From Methylocystis sp. IM3 (lineage in GTDB: Bacteria; Pseudomonadota; Alphaproteobacteria; Rhizobiales; Beijerinckiaceae), in contig NZ_JBBPBZ010000002.1 in assembly GCF_038070105.1 (NCBI RefSeq), positions 2,368,001 through 2,432,000 on the forward strand: 64,000 nt of DNA, in the 5' to 3' direction. The position numbers and the translations under genes are program-made. This document shows, piece after piece, positions 1 to 12,209 of the stretch; positions within the stretch are counted from its first letter, which is position 1; every line of letters begins with the position of its first letter. The notes under the pieces were generated by a model. The model saw only the letters and a program-made list of their open reading frames with translations. It had not been told where the DNA came from and searched no databases.

Positions 1-55
1 GCCGCAGCAGGGCGACGCGGCCATGGGTCTCTACTTCGATTGTGTCATAGCTCAT
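1..55 (-). CDS. Enoyl-CoA hydratase, N-terminus only (runs off window)
   Basis: Only the first 18 codons are inside the window. They read MSYDTIEVETHGRVALLR, the typical first strands of crotonase-fold enoyl-CoA hydratases, which hydrate trans-2-enoyl-CoA in beta-oxidation. Two ATGs are adjacent, at 58 and 55. The GGAGG at 61-65 is 5 nt from the second and only 2 nt from the first, so I chose 55. The gene follows the coaBC-dut-Rrf2 genes on the same strand. The assignment rests on a short N-terminus and could be another crotonase-family enzyme. Confidence 0.6.
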   Translation of the reverse strand, partial: MSYDTIEVETHGRVALLR

Positions 56-87
56 CATGGCCTCCTGAACGCGCCTCGCGCGGCGCC

Positions 88-525
88 CTAGATCTCGAAA
101 TCCGTCGTGGGCTGTTTCTCGCCAAATCCTTGCGCGACAGCGCGCGCATAGAGGTCCTCGAGCGTGATCTCGTCGAGCCGGGCCAGCGTCGCCTCCTCGG
201 CTTCCGCGATCAGAGGCTCGAGAATCGCGACGAGCAGCGCCGGCGCCTGATCGGCCTCCTCCTCCGCCCGCAAAGCGACGCGCACGATCTCGCCGACGCA
301 AAGGCGGCGCCGCTCGCGCGCGAGCTCATAGCCCCCCGCGGGACCGCGCACGCTTTTCAAAATCCCCGCGCGCACGAGCGTCTGGAGCAGCGTCTCCAGC
401 CGGCGCGGCGGCAGATCATGACGCGCCGCGAGCTCTTTCGACGACACCGGCCGGCCGCGCGCATGGAGCGCAACGTCGAGCGTCGCCATCAAGGCGAAGC
501 GCGCGGGCCGTGGCAGAAGCCTCAT
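88..525 (-). CDS. Rrf2 family transcriptional regulator
   Basis: The 145-residue protein has an N-terminal winged helix-turn-helix (roughly residues 1-80), including the family signature [14 protein letters not shown] in the wing. Rrf2 proteins such as IscR, NsrR and RirA regulate Fe-S, NO or iron responses. This one has a single cysteine (in RRLCVGEI) and so lacks the three-Cys Fe-S cluster site, and a cluster-independent signal is likely. The ATG at 525 overlaps the stop of dut as ATGA, implying translational coupling in the coaBC-dut operon. A longer reading frame upstream is judged not to be the start because it lies inside dut. Confidence 0.85.
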   Translation of the reverse strand: MRLLPRPARFALMATLDVALHARGRPVSSKELAARHDLPPRRLETLLQTLVRAGILKSVRGPAGGYELARERRRLCVGEIVRVALRAEEEADQAPALLVAILEPLIAEAEEATLARLDEITLEDLYARAVAQGFGEKQPTTDFEI

Positions 526-983
526 TCGCGGCCTTCTCCGAGCCCGGTCGAGCCGAAACCGCCCGCGCCGCGCGCGGTTTCGTCGAGCTCCTCGCATTCC
601 AGCAGAGTGGCGTGGGCGACCGGCGACACGACCAGCTGCGCGATGCGCATGCCCCGCGTGATCTCGAAGGGCTGGCCGCCGTGATTGATCAGCAGCGCCT
701 TCACCTCGCCCCGGTAGTCGCTGTCGATCGTGCCCGGCGCATTGAGCACCGTGACCCCGTATTCGACGGCCAGTCCCGAGCGCGGCCGCAGCTGCGCCTC
801 ATAGCCTAACGGCAGCGCGATCTGCACGCCCGTCGGAATGAGGTCGCGGGCACCCGGCTCGAGCACGAGCTTCTGTCCGGCAGGCAGAGCCGCATAGAGA
901 TCGAGGCCGGCGGCGCCGTCGCTGGCATAGGCCGGAAGCGGCAGGCCCTCGCCGTTCGAGAGACGGCGGATGGAAAGCTTCAT
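522..983 (-). CDS. dut: Deoxyuridine 5'-triphosphate nucleotidohydrolase (dUTPase)
   Basis: Trimeric dUTPase that hydrolyses dUTP to dUMP and pyrophosphate, keeping uracil out of DNA and supplying dUMP for dTTP synthesis. The 153-residue length is normal. The conserved motifs are present in order: [10 protein letters not shown] near residue 23, PRSGLA near 67, [11 protein letters not shown] near 84 with the catalytic Asp, RIAQLV, and the Gly-rich C-terminal [10 protein letters not shown] that closes over the nucleotide. Its start overlaps the coaBC stop as ATGA, and its own stop overlaps the Rrf2 start the same way. The coaBC-dut pairing is common in bacteria. Confidence 0.97.
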   Translation of the reverse strand: MKLSIRRLSNGEGLPLPAYASDGAAGLDLYAALPAGQKLVLEPGARDLIPTGVQIALPLGYEAQLRPRSGLAVEYGVTVLNAPGTIDSDYRGEVKALLINHGGQPFEITRGMRIAQLVVSPVAHATLLECEELDETARGAGGFGSTGLGEGRE

Positions 984-2260
984 GGCGCGGCCTCACTCAA
1001 GATTCGGGCAATTCGGGCGACGAGGCGTTCGGCGACGGCCTCCTTGCTCATGCGCGGCCAGCTCTCGACGCCGCCGCGGGAGACAAGATGCGCTTCGTTG
1101 GCGTCGCCGCCAAAAACCCCCGCGCCTTCGGAGACGTCGTTGGCGACGATGAGGTCGCAGCCCTTGCGATCGAGCTTCTCGCGCGCATGGGCGATCACGT
1201 CCCGCGTTTCCGCGGCGAAACCGACAACGAGACGCGGGCGCGTCGCCGTGCCCGCCTTGGCCACGCTTGCGAGAATGTCCGGATTTTCGACGAGCGAAAA
1301 GCTCGGCGCCGCCACGCCCTGCTCTTTCTTGATCTTTTGCGACGCGGCCTCGACGCGCCAGTCGGCGACGGCAGCGGCGCCGATGAAGACATCGGCGGGC
1401 AAAGCCGCCTCGACGGCGGCGAACATCTGCCGGGCGCTTTCGACGCGCGCCACATCACAACCTTTCGGATCGGGCAGCGACACCGGCCCGGAAACGAGCG
1501 TCACGCGCGCGCCGGCGGCGGCGGCGGCGGCGGCGATGGCGTGGCCCTGCTTGCCCGATGAGCGGTTGGCGATATAGCGCACGGGATCAATGGCCTCGTG
1601 CGTCGGACCGGAGGTCACGATCACATGCCGCCCCGCGAGCGGGCCCTTGCGCTGCGCCGGCAGAGGGAGGCGCGCGTCGGCTCTCAGCGCCGTCTCCACG
1701 GCGGCGACAATGTCGAGCGATTCGCTCATGCGGCCGGGTCCATATTCGCCACAGGCCATATCGCCCTCTTCGGGCCCGACGAAAAGAGCGCCGTCCTGTT
1801 TCAGCGCCGCCACATTGCGTTGCGTTGCGGGCGCGAGCCACATGCGCAGATTCATCGCCGGCGCATAGAGCGCGCGCTTGTCCGTGGCGAGCAGAAGCGT
1901 GGTGGCGAGATCGTCGCAAAGCCCCTGCGCGGCGCGGGCGAGCAGATGCGCCGTCGCCGGCGCGACCACGATCAGATCGGCCGCGCGCGACAGCTGGATG
2001 TGCCCCATCTCCTGCTCGTCAGTGGGCGAGAAGAGGTCGTCGTGAACTTTTTCGTTGGACAGGCTGGCAAAGGCGAGCGGCGTGACGAATTCCTTGGCCG
2101 CGGCGGTCATGACGACGCGCACGCGCGCGCCGCGCTCCCGCAGCCGCCGCACGAGATCGAGCGACTTATAAGCTGCGATCCCGCCGCCGACGATCAGCAA
2201 AATGGTCTTGCCGTCAAGGCTTTGCGTCAATTTAACCTCGCCGGGCGCGTTTTTTTTCAC
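980..2260 (-). CDS. coaBC: Bifunctional phosphopantothenoylcysteine decarboxylase / phosphopantothenate-cysteine ligase
   Basis: Catalyses two steps of coenzyme A synthesis: ligation of cysteine to 4'-phosphopantothenate, then FMN-dependent decarboxylation to 4'-phosphopantetheine. The N-terminal half is the CoaC flavoprotein, with [16 protein letters not shown] for FMN binding, the PAMNLRMW substrate clamp, and the CGEYGPGRM segment with the catalytic Cys. The C-terminal half is CoaB, with [14 protein letters not shown], the KIKKEQG lysine loop and FAAET. Length is 426 residues as annotated. An in-frame start a few codons downstream is possible. It is the first gene of a tightly coupled leftward operon with dut. 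Confidence 0.96.
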   Translation of the reverse strand: MKKNAPGEVKLTQSLDGKTILLIVGGGIAAYKSLDLVRRLRERGARVRVVMTAAAKEFVTPLAFASLSNEKVHDDLFSPTDEQEMGHIQLSRAADLIVVAPATAHLLARAAQGLCDDLATTLLLATDKRALYAPAMNLRMWLAPATQRNVAALKQDGALFVGPEEGDMACGEYGPGRMSESLDIVAAVETALRADARLPLPAQRKGPLAGRHVIVTSGPTHEAIDPVRYIANRSSGKQGHAIAAAAAAAGARVTLVSGPVSLPDPKGCDVARVESARQMFAAVEAALPADVFIGAAAVADWRVEAASQKIKKEQGVAAPSFSLVENPDILASVAKAGTATRPRLVVGFAAETRDVIAHAREKLDRKGCDLIVANDVSEGAGVFGGDANEAHLVSRGGVESWPRMSKEAVAERLVARIARILSEAAP

Positions 2261-2413
2261 CCCTGGGGCGCGGAGAATACAGATTTTGGGCGCGGCGCCA
2301 AAGCGGCGATGGGTTGCGCGGGGGGGCGGCCTGTGGATTGGACCTTTGGCGCCGAGGCGATTAATCTCACAATCGCCCTTCCGGCGCCACGACCTGCCCT
2401 CAGGCCCTCCCCG

Positions 2414-2965
2414 ATGAACTGCACTCGAATTCTATACGGAAGCCGGCCCCTGCCTGCGCTTTGCGCGGCGCTGGCCGTCTCGTTCACTGGAAGCGCGGCG
2501 CATTCGCGCGACAGGGAGCAGCCGGCCGTCATCGTCAGCGCGGAGGCGACGGCGCCGGCGCCTGAGCAGAAGCTCGTCAATCAGGGGCGCACCTTCGTGC
2601 CGCTGCATTCGACGCTCATCGGCCAGGGCGGCGTGACGCGGCTCAACTTCTCTGGAACGCTTTCGATCCACAATACCTCGGCGACCAATGTGCTCGCCGT
2701 GCAGCAGATCGACTACCGAAGCGGCGCAGGACAGCTCGTCGAGAGCTATCTTTCGACGCCGATCTATCTGAAGCCCTATGCCTCCATGCAGGTCACGATC
2801 GCGCAGGACGACGTGCGCGCCGGAGTCGGCGCAAGCTTCACCGTTGACTGGGCGACCCCCGCCGGAGCGGACGAGCCCGTGGTCGATGCGGTCATGGCCT
2901 CTTTCGTGGGCACGCGCAGCTACAGCTTTCTCTCGCCCGGCAAGCGCGTGTCCCGCCCGCAATGA
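2414..2965 (+). CDS. DUF3124 domain protein, exported
   Basis: The 183-residue protein starts with a basic segment and a hydrophobic stretch (LPALCAALAVSFTGSAAHS) that looks like a signal peptide. The rest resembles the DUF3124 family, with FVPLHSTL and the segment LNFSGTLSIHNTSATNVLAV, and is predicted to be periplasmic. Function is unknown. The ATG at 2414 was preferred because a longer open frame upstream overlaps coaBC and its divergent promoter region. It ends 15 nt before recF on the same strand, so the two may be cotranscribed. Confidence 0.75.
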   Translation: MNCTRILYGSRPLPALCAALAVSFTGSAAHSRDREQPAVIVSAEATAPAPEQKLVNQGRTFVPLHSTLIGQGGVTRLNFSGTLSIHNTSATNVLAVQQIDYRSGAGQLVESYLSTPIYLKPYASMQVTIAQDDVRAGVGASFTVDWATPAGADEPVVDAVMASFVGTRSYSFLSPGKRVSRPQ

Positions 2966-2980
2966 CGGTCTGACACGCCG

Positions 2981-4105
2981 ATGACCCTGCCCGCGCCGCG
3001 CCTGCGGCGCCTTTCGCTTTTCGATTTTCGCTCCTACGCGCAGGCGCGGTGCGAGATCGACGCGCAGCTCGTGGCGCTGATCGGCGAGAACGGCTCGGGC
3101 AAGACCAATGTGCTGGAGGCGCTGTCGCTCTTTTCTCCCGGCCGGGGCCTGCGCCGCGCGGAACTCGGCGAATGCGCAAGACGCGGCGGCGCCGGCGGCT
3201 TCGCGGTGTCCGCGGAGTTCGAAACCGACGGCGCGCCGATCCAGCTTGGCCATGGGCTGACGCCTGACGGCGAACGCCAGTTTCGCATCGAACGCGCGCC
3301 GGTCGGTTCGGCCCGCGCCTTCGCGGAACATCTGCGCCTTCTTTGGATCACGCCCGCGATGGATGGCCTGTTCAACGGCCCCGCCGGCGAGCGACGGCGC
3401 TTTCTCGATCGCCTGGCGCTCGGCGTCGATGCGGACCATGGCGCGCGCGTCAACCGGCTGGAGCGCGCGCTTCGCAATCGCAACCGTCTGCTGGAGGACG
3501 GCGTCCCGGATCGCCGCTGGCTCGACGCCGCCGAACAGGAGATCGCGGCGCTCGGCGTGGCCGTCGCCGCCGCCCGGCGCGAGACTGTCGCCCGGCTGGG
3601 CGCCCTGATCGTCGCGCGAGAGAGCGCCTTCCCCTGGGCTGAAATCGCGATTGACGGCGAGATGGAGAACATGCTCGCCGAGGCGCCCGCGCTCGCCGTC
3701 GAAGAGCATTTCCGCGAGAAGCTTGCGGCGACGCGACGCCGCGACGCCGCCGCCGGCCGCACGCTCACAGGGCCGCAGACGAGCGACCTTGCCGTGCGCC
3801 ACGGTCCGAAGTACGAGGCCGCGCGCGACTGCTCGACGGGCGAACAGAAAGCGCTGCTGATGGGCCTCACGCTGGCCCATGCGCGTCTTGTCGGCGAGAT
3901 GACCGGCAAGGCTCCCTTGCTGCTTCTCGACGAGGTGGCGGCGCATTTCGATCCGAAAAGGCGCGAGGCCCTGTTCGGCGAGCTCGAGGCGCTCGGCGGA
4001 CAGGTCTGGATGAGCGGCGCCGATCCGCTGCTGTTCGCCTCTTTGAACGGTCGCGCGGAACTGTTGCAGGTGACGCCGGGGAAGCTCGCCGCCGCGACGT
4101 TTTGA
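2981..4105 (+). CDS. recF: DNA replication and repair protein RecF
   Basis: SMC/ABC-type ATPase that binds gapped DNA and loads RecA with RecO and RecR. The 374-residue length fits. Walker A is GENGSGKTNVLEAL near residue 33. The ABC-like signature lies in STGEQKALLMGL and is followed by Walker B in LLLLDEVAAHFD. The gene is separated here from dnaA/dnaN and from gyrB (about 4.5 kb away), unlike the classical dnaA-dnaN-recF-gyrB order. It follows the DUF3124 gene by 15 nt. Confidence 0.97.
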   Translation: MTLPAPRLRRLSLFDFRSYAQARCEIDAQLVALIGENGSGKTNVLEALSLFSPGRGLRRAELGECARRGGAGGFAVSAEFETDGAPIQLGHGLTPDGERQFRIERAPVGSARAFAEHLRLLWITPAMDGLFNGPAGERRRFLDRLALGVDADHGARVNRLERALRNRNRLLEDGVPDRRWLDAAEQEIAALGVAVAAARRETVARLGALIVARESAFPWAEIAIDGEMENMLAEAPALAVEEHFREKLAATRRRDAAAGRTLTGPQTSDLAVRHGPKYEAARDCSTGEQKALLMGLTLAHARLVGEMTGKAPLLLLDEVAAHFDPKRREALFGELEALGGQVWMSGADPLLFASLNGRAELLQVTPGKLAAATF

Positions 4106-4633
4106 AGTTCACTCGCACCTTGCCCGGGCAGTGATGGTTTTTTCGATCGACGATCAGAGTCGAGGCCGCCGATGCGCCGTGACGAGGGTCGCATTTCAGC
4201 CACGCTCCAGCTTGTCGCGGCGTTAGGTGAAAATAAGATCGTCGAAAGACAAGGCTATATGCGCGAGAGACGCAAATTCCGACAAAGTACGATTGCACAA
4301 CAGGCGATGTCGTGACAGTCTCAGAAGCGGAATAGAAATAACATTTCGGAAAATATCATTTATGCCGAGGCTTGGAGCGCTGGCCAATATTGCAAAGGTC
4401 AAGCCTTGCGGCTTGGCAAAATTGCTACGGTTAGCGTATGCGACGGCGATAGACGAACATGCTGACCTCGCGGCCCTTGTCGCTTGATGGGGCCGCGCCC
4501 GCCGGCGCTATTGGCGACAAGGAAACTGCTTCTTGCAATCTCGATGGAAGGAAAGCTGCATCATGACTCGAAAGGCTCCTGAGCTGGTGAAATTAGCAGG
4601 CAGCTGAGACTTGGCTTGGAGAGAGGAGCGAGC
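4106..4633 (+). other. 528-nt intergenic region before the NusG-like gene
   Basis: No convincing gene is seen on either strand. The DNA is clearly less GC-rich than the neighbouring genes, particularly about 4225-4440. It may hold the promoter and a long 5' leader for the orphan NusG/RfaH-like gene. I found no RfaH ops-like element or terminator that I could defend. Confidence 0.4.
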
Positions 4634-5206
4634 GTGAATTACGTCCAAGTGGGATTTACCCCTGCGGAACAAGCGGCAAGACGTAAGCCGACTGCGAAGC
4701 TATTGAGAGAGGGTGAACGGTGGTACGCTGCGCAAACCCTGGCCAATCGCGAGACCGGCGCCCTGTTGCACCTGAATGCGCAAGGCTTCCGAACCTTCCT
4801 GCCTGTGTCTTTGCGAACAGTGAGCCATGCACGCAAATTGAAAACGGTGCGTCGCGCGGTTTTTCCGGGTTATCTCTTCCTCATCCTTGATCTGCAGCGG
4901 GATCGCTGGCGAAGCGTGAATGGCACAAGCGGCGTCTCGCGCCTGGTGATGGGGCGGGATTATCCCTTGGCGGTGCCTGAAGGCGTCGTGGAGACATTGC
5001 TGGACTGCGTCGATGAACAGGGTCTCTGCACGCTGGGTAGGGATCTGCGAGAAGGCGAGAAGGTAAGAGTAATCTCCGGGCCACTGGCGCAGGCCATGGG
5101 GCAACTGGTCAACCTCGATGACAAAGGCCGCGTGCGGGTGCTGCTTGAGATCATGGGCGGCGAGGTCCTCACGACCATGGAGCGGTGCGTCCTCGAGCGC
5201 GCCTGA
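4634..5206 (+). CDS. NusG/RfaH-like transcription antitermination protein (orphan paralogue)
   Basis: The 190-residue protein has an N-terminal NGN domain that binds the RNA polymerase clamp (WYAAQTLANRETGALLHL, then FPGYLFLILDL). A C-terminal KOW domain follows, with GEKVRVISGPLAQAMGQL. Specialised NusG paralogues of this type usually control one long polysaccharide or secretion operon. Here no such operon follows, because the next gene is convergent. I chose the GTG at 4634 because GAGAGGAG ends 5 nt before it; a TTG at 4616 would add six residues but lacks a good ribosome binding site. Confidence 0.8.
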   Translation: MNYVQVGFTPAEQAARRKPTAKLLREGERWYAAQTLANRETGALLHLNAQGFRTFLPVSLRTVSHARKLKTVRRAVFPGYLFLILDLQRDRWRSVNGTSGVSRLVMGRDYPLAVPEGVVETLLDCVDEQGLCTLGRDLREGEKVRVISGPLAQAMGQLVNLDDKGRVRVLLEIMGGEVLTTMERCVLERA

Positions 5207-5242
5207 ATTAGTATAGGGCGCGAGCGCCGCGCTGATGGCCTG

Positions 5243-6412
5243 TCAGGGCTGCAACATCACTTTAATGCAGCCGTCCCTGTGATTACGAAACATCTTGTAC
5301 ATCTCCGGCCCTTCCTCGAGCGCGGCGCGATGCGTGACGACGAAGGAGGGATCGATGTCGCCCCTTTCGACGCGCTCCAGCAGACGCGGCAGGTAACGCT
5401 GCACGGGCGTCTGCGCCATGCGGAAAGTCAGACCGCGATTGATCGCCGAGCCCATCGGAAATTTGTCGATGAAGCCGCCATAGACGCCAACGACCGAAAC
5501 CGTTCCGAAATTGCGGCAACAGTGAATCGCCTGTCGCAACACATGCGGCTGGTCGGTGCCGAGGAAGGTTGCGACCTTCATACGGTCCACCATAGAATCC
5601 AGGCTCGCGGTCGGATCGGGCTCCGTGCCGACTGCGTCGATGCAGGCGTCGGCGCCGCGGCCATTGGTCATGCTCTGGATCGAGTCGTAAATATCGACCT
5701 TGTGGAAATCGAGCGTCTCGGCGCCAGCCTTTTCCGCAAGCGCCAGCCGCTCCGGCACGCTGTCGATGGCGATGACGCGTTCGGCCCCAAGCATGAAGGC
5801 GCTTCGGATCGCGAACTGGCCGACGGGCCCGCAGCCCCATATGGCGATCGTGTCGCCGGGTTTGATGTCGCAAAATTCGGCGGCCATGTAGCCTGTCGGA
5901 AAAATATCCGACAGAAAGAGCGCTTGATCGTCTGATAGCGACTCTGGAATCTTGATCGGCCCTGAGTCCGCGAAAGGCACGCGCAAATATTCCGCCTGGC
6001 CGCCCCTATAGCCGCCAAGCAAATGCGAATAGCCGAAAAGCCCGGCAGGCGAATGGCCCCAGAGCGTCTCGGCCTTCTTGTGGTCCGGATTGGTGCGCTC
6101 GCAGGCTGAATAATAGCCATGCTGGCAGAACCAGCATTCCCCGCAGGAGATGGTGAACGGCACGACGACGCGCTCGCCGACCTTCAGATTCTTCACGGCC
6201 GAGCCAACCTCGACGACTTCGCCCATTGTTTCGTGGCCGAGCACGTCGCCGTCGTGCATCTGTGGAATCACGCCGTCATAGATGTGAAGGTCAGACCCGC
6301 AGATGGCGCAGGCCGTGACCTTGATCACCACGTCGCGCGGATCCTCTATCCCCGGATCGGGAACGCTCTCGCAGCGAATGTCTCCCTTCCCGTGAAAGGT
6401 GAGCGCTTTCAT
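5243..6412 (-). CDS. Zinc-dependent alcohol dehydrogenase (FdhA-like MDR family)
   Basis: Medium-chain dehydrogenase/reductase of 389 residues. It has catalytic-zinc ligands in [13 protein letters not shown] and GHE, a four-Cys structural zinc loop ([16 protein letters not shown]), and a Rossmann motif [13 protein letters not shown]. Overall it resembles the group related to glutathione-independent formaldehyde dehydrogenases and threonine dehydrogenase. In a C1-utilising bacterium an aldehyde or alcohol substrate is plausible, but the sequence does not fix it. I used the Met of [10 protein letters not shown] as start; four residues upstream are also open. Confidence 0.85.
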   Translation of the reverse strand: MKALTFHGKGDIRCESVPDPGIEDPRDVVIKVTACAICGSDLHIYDGVIPQMHDGDVLGHETMGEVVEVGSAVKNLKVGERVVVPFTISCGECWFCQHGYYSACERTNPDHKKAETLWGHSPAGLFGYSHLLGGYRGGQAEYLRVPFADSGPIKIPESLSDDQALFLSDIFPTGYMAAEFCDIKPGDTIAIWGCGPVGQFAIRSAFMLGAERVIAIDSVPERLALAEKAGAETLDFHKVDIYDSIQSMTNGRGADACIDAVGTEPDPTASLDSMVDRMKVATFLGTDQPHVLRQAIHCCRNFGTVSVVGVYGGFIDKFPMGSAINRGLTFRMAQTPVQRYLPRLLERVERGDIDPSFVVTHRAALEEGPEMYKMFRNHRDGCIKVMLQP

Positions 6413-6543
6413 GCACAGCTCCAATCCGTCCGAACGCGTGAGGATGCGCGGCTTTTGTGATCAACGTATCCGGCTGGCGATCGTTCCCCGGCGGCCGCGC
6501 AGACAAGGTATGGCCCGGTTCGCGCCTGTGCTATGCCACACAC

Positions 6544-8343
6544 ATGGCCTCACTCCCTCCGCAGGCGCGCGCGCTGCTCAAATCCGTCTTCGGCTACGAC
6601 GATTTCCGGCCCGGCCAGGCCGAGATCATCGCCGCCGTGCTGAATGGCGGGCCGGTGCTCGCCGTCATGCCGACGGGAAGCGGCAAATCCATGTGCTATC
6701 AGCTGCCGGCGATCATCGAGGAGGCGCCGACGGTGGTGGTTTCTCCGCTGATCGCGCTGATGCGCGATCAGGTCCAGCAGATGCGCGCGCTCGGCGTCGC
6801 CGCCGCGACGCTCAACTCCATGAACAGCGGCGAGGAGAACGACGACGCGCGCCGCGCCTTGCGCGCGGGCGAGCTGCGCCTGTTGTTCGTGTCGCCGGAA
6901 CGCCTTCTGATGGATGGGCTGATCAACGAACTGCGCCGCGCAAGGCCGCAGCGGCTCGCCATCGACGAAGCGCATTGCGTTTCCGAATGGGGGCACGATT
7001 TTCGGCCCGAATATCGAGAGATCGGCCGCGCGGCGGAGGCGCTCGGCAATGTGCAGGTGATTGGACTCACCGCCACGGCCGACGCCGCGACGCGCGCGGA
7101 CATTGCGGCGCGTCTCTTCCCCTCGCCGCCGGAGCTCTTCCTGCACAGCTTCGACCGCCCCAATATCGCGCTGAACTTCGTCCTGAAGGATCAACCGAGG
7201 CGGCAGCTGTCACGCTTTCTCGAGCGCCACAAGGGCGAGAGCGGGATCGTGTATTGCTCCTCGCGCCAGCGCACCGAAGACCTTGCGCGCTACTTCCTCG
7301 ACCAGGGCCACGACGCCCTGCCCTATCATGCCGGGCTCGATCAGGAGACGCGCAACCGCAATCAGGACCGCTTCCTGCGCGAGGACGGCGTCGTCGCCGT
7401 CGCGACCATCGCCTTCGGCATGGGCGTCAACAAGCCGGACGTGCGCTTTGTGGCGCACGCCGACATGCCCTCCTCCGTCGAAGCCTATTATCAGGAGATC
7501 GGCCGCGCGGGCCGCGACGGCCTGCCCGCCGATACGTTGACGCTCTACGGTCTCGACGACATGGCCTTCCGCCGCCGCCGCATCGACGAGAAGGAGATCG
7601 GCGAGAACCGCCGCCGCATCGAGCACGCGCGGTTCTCGGCGCTCGCCATGCTCTGCGAAACGCCGCGATGCCGGCGCCAGACGCTCCTCGCCTATTTCGC
7701 GGAGGAGGCGCCGGGCTGCGGGCGCTGCGACGTCTGCCAGGGCAAGGTCGCCGTCTTCGACGGCGTCATTCCTGCGCAAAAGGCGCTCTCGGCCATCTAT
7801 CGTACCGGCCAGAGGTTCGGGGCCGGCCATATCGCGGACGTGCTCATGGGCGACGCGACCGAGGCCGTGCGCCGCCATGGCCACGACGCCATCAAGACCT
7901 TCGGCGCCGGCAAGGAGCACAGCAAGCAGGAATGGGCCTCGATCCTGCGCCAGCTTTTCGCCGCGGGGGCGCTGCAAACGGCGAGCGCGGAGCATGGCGG
8001 CTTCGCGCTGACGCCGCGAGGGGAGGATATCCTCTTCGGCCGCGAAACCATCCTCCTGCGCAGCGATCCGCTGACGCCGCGCGAGCGCCGCCGCAAGGAG
8101 GCGCCGAGCCTGGACGAAGCGACGGACCGCGTCCTCGCCGCGCTCAAGCGCAAGCGGCGCGAACTCGCACAGGAGGAAGGCGTCCCGGCCTATGTCATCT
8201 TCGCCGACCGCACGCTGATCGACATGGCGGAAACGCGCCCCGCGACGCTCGACGAGCTGCTGCGCGTGCATGGCGTCGGCGAACGAAAGCTCGCGCGCTA
8301 CGGCGACGCCTTTCTGGACGCGCTGAACGAGGCGCTGCAATGA
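6544..8343 (+). CDS. recQ: ATP-dependent DNA helicase RecQ
   Basis: 3'-to-5' DNA helicase acting in RecF-pathway recombination and fork repair. The 599-residue protein shows Walker A ([15 protein letters not shown]), the DEAH box in [19 protein letters not shown], and helicase motifs V-VI ending in [11 protein letters not shown] zinc-binding region ([10 protein letters not shown] to CGRCDVC), winged helix and C-terminal HRDC domain follow ([19 protein letters not shown]). The ATG at 6544 begins [12 protein letters not shown], the usual RecQ N-terminus. The gene is divergent from the alcohol dehydrogenase. Confidence 0.97.
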   Translation: MASLPPQARALLKSVFGYDDFRPGQAEIIAAVLNGGPVLAVMPTGSGKSMCYQLPAIIEEAPTVVVSPLIALMRDQVQQMRALGVAAATLNSMNSGEENDDARRALRAGELRLLFVSPERLLMDGLINELRRARPQRLAIDEAHCVSEWGHDFRPEYREIGRAAEALGNVQVIGLTATADAATRADIAARLFPSPPELFLHSFDRPNIALNFVLKDQPRRQLSRFLERHKGESGIVYCSSRQRTEDLARYFLDQGHDALPYHAGLDQETRNRNQDRFLREDGVVAVATIAFGMGVNKPDVRFVAHADMPSSVEAYYQEIGRAGRDGLPADTLTLYGLDDMAFRRRRIDEKEIGENRRRIEHARFSALAMLCETPRCRRQTLLAYFAEEAPGCGRCDVCQGKVAVFDGVIPAQKALSAIYRTGQRFGAGHIADVLMGDATEAVRRHGHDAIKTFGAGKEHSKQEWASILRQLFAAGALQTASAEHGGFALTPRGEDILFGRETILLRSDPLTPRERRRKEAPSLDEATDRVLAALKRKRRELAQEEGVPAYVIFADRTLIDMAETRPATLDELLRVHGVGERKLARYGDAFLDALNEALQ

Positions 8344-8556
8344 CGCGTTTCCGCTCTCCGGGGCGATCGCTTCCGCTGGCGCCAATTTCCGCGTCGAAAT
8401 AAAAACGCTCGCAACCGCGCTGCTGCCATAGTAGGGAACGCGCACGCTGGGAACAAAAACCCCGTTTACAATCAGGCGTTTGTAAACACAGAAAATTCTT
8501 TCTCCCGCGTGCATTTGGCTTGCAATCCAGCCTAAAATGCGCTGTACGAATCATGA

Positions 8557-11016
<2,460 letters not shown>

Positions 11017-11043
11017 CGGCGGCGTGGGCCGCCGGTTTCGGCC

Positions 11044-11847
11044 ATGAAGAAAGAAGACCTCTCAATACTTTTCGAGCGCACGCTCGCCTGCGATTACGAC
11101 GACGACGGCGCTTGGGAGGCGGTCAACGCCCTGCGATCCCAGGGCGGGCGTGAGGTCTTCGGCAGGGCGGCGCAGTGGCTCAAATCGGCGCGGCCTCTGG
11201 AGCGGGCGCGCGCGGCGGACATTCTGGGGCAGATCGGCGTCGGCCCCGGCCGCGCGCACGAGTCTCCGACCGAAGCCTGCGAATTGCTCATCGAATTGCT
11301 GCTCGGGGAACAGCACCCGCGCGCCGCCGCCTCCGCGCTCGTCGCGCTCGGGCATATCCAGGACTCGCGCGCGCTCCCCGTGATCTACCGGTTCATCGGA
11401 AACGAAGACCCCGTGCTGCGCCATGCCGTCGCCTTCGCGCTCGGCTGCTTCGTTCAGGACACCGCCAGCCATCCGGGGCTGATGCTGCTCATGTCCGACT
11501 CAGACGAAGATGTGCGCGACTGGGCGACCTTCAGCCTCGGCGTCTGGGGCGATCTCGATTCGGCCCGCGTTCGCGACGCGCTTGCGCGGCGGCTCGACGA
11601 TTCTTTCGAGAATGTCCGCCTCGAAGCCATCGCCGGTCTTGCAAAGCGCCACGACGCCCGCGTCCTCCCGCTGCTGATCGAGGCGCTCGAGTGGCCGGAG
11701 GCGCAGGACGATCCCGAGCCGAAACTCATCGAAGCGGCCTGCGCGTTGCTGTCGCTGTCAAAGGAGCCGCGCGGCTGGGTCGGAGAAGACTACGCCAGGG
11801 CGCTCCGCCAGCGTTTTCGCGGCGAGATTGCGCCGAGTTGGCAATAG
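11044..11847 (+). CDS. HEAT-repeat domain protein
   Basis: A 267-residue protein built of repeated helix pairs. HEAT-type units are visible as RARAADILGQIG, HPRAAASALVALGHI, DPVLRHAVAFALGCF, DEDVRDWATFSLGVW and FENVRLEAIAGLAKR, spaced about 30-40 residues. No catalytic motif or signal peptide is seen, so it is probably a cytoplasmic protein-binding scaffold with unknown partner. It lies 27 nt after gyrB and just before the small ferredoxin-like gene. Confidence 0.8.
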   Translation: MKKEDLSILFERTLACDYDDDGAWEAVNALRSQGGREVFGRAAQWLKSARPLERARAADILGQIGVGPGRAHESPTEACELLIELLLGEQHPRAAASALVALGHIQDSRALPVIYRFIGNEDPVLRHAVAFALGCFVQDTASHPGLMLLMSDSDEDVRDWATFSLGVWGDLDSARVRDALARRLDDSFENVRLEAIAGLAKRHDARVLPLLIEALEWPEAQDDPEPKLIEAACALLSLSKEPRGWVGEDYARALRQRFRGEIAPSWQ

Positions 11848-11854
11848 CAGGAGC

Positions 11855-12169
11855 ATGAGCGGACCCATCCGCCTGATCGTGTGCGTCGGCCCGCGTTGCG
11901 ACGCCGAGGGACGCGGACGCGCCCTGCTGGCGCAGACAGAGACGGCGTTGAAGGAGAATTTCTCCGAGGCCCTTGCCGAAGGGCGGCTCGAACTCGCGAC
12001 GCGCGACTGCCTCCGGCTCTGCACCCGCGATCCCGTGGTGAGGCTGGAGCCCTCCGGCGAGGCGCGCTCCGGCCCCGACATCGGCCAATTGCTCCGAGAC
12101 ATAGAAGGCGAGCTGGCGCGGCAAAAATTACGCGCCGCCGCTCCCGTCATAATGAGAGGCGCTAGATAA
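11855..12169 (+). CDS. Thioredoxin-like [2Fe-2S] ferredoxin family protein
   Basis: A 104-residue protein with four cysteines in two pairs: C-x4-C near the N-terminus (VCVGPRC) and C-x3-C in DCLRLC. This is the layout of thioredoxin-fold [2Fe-2S] ferredoxins. It probably acts in cytoplasmic electron transfer or Fe-S binding, with partner unknown. The ATG at 11855 has CAGGAG immediately upstream (11848-11853) and lies 7 nt after the HEAT-repeat gene, so cotranscription is likely. Confidence 0.7.
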   Translation: MSGPIRLIVCVGPRCDAEGRGRALLAQTETALKENFSEALAEGRLELATRDCLRLCTRDPVVRLEPSGEARSGPDIGQLLRDIEGELARQKLRAAAPVIMRGAR

Positions 12170-12209
12170 AACCGCGACGGCCGGCGCGATACGCCGGCGG
12201 AGCGCCTCC

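Noticed and set aside
2432..3946. A leftward frame of about 500 codons over DUF3124 and recF
   Set aside because: It is the antisense of recF, which has all expected motifs.
4106..4633. JUMPStart/ops element before the NusG-like gene
   Set aside because: No match to the ops core was found by reading the region.
6399..8402. A rightward frame of about 660 codons over recQ
   Set aside because: It is out of frame with recQ, and Arg/Ala-rich without any motif.
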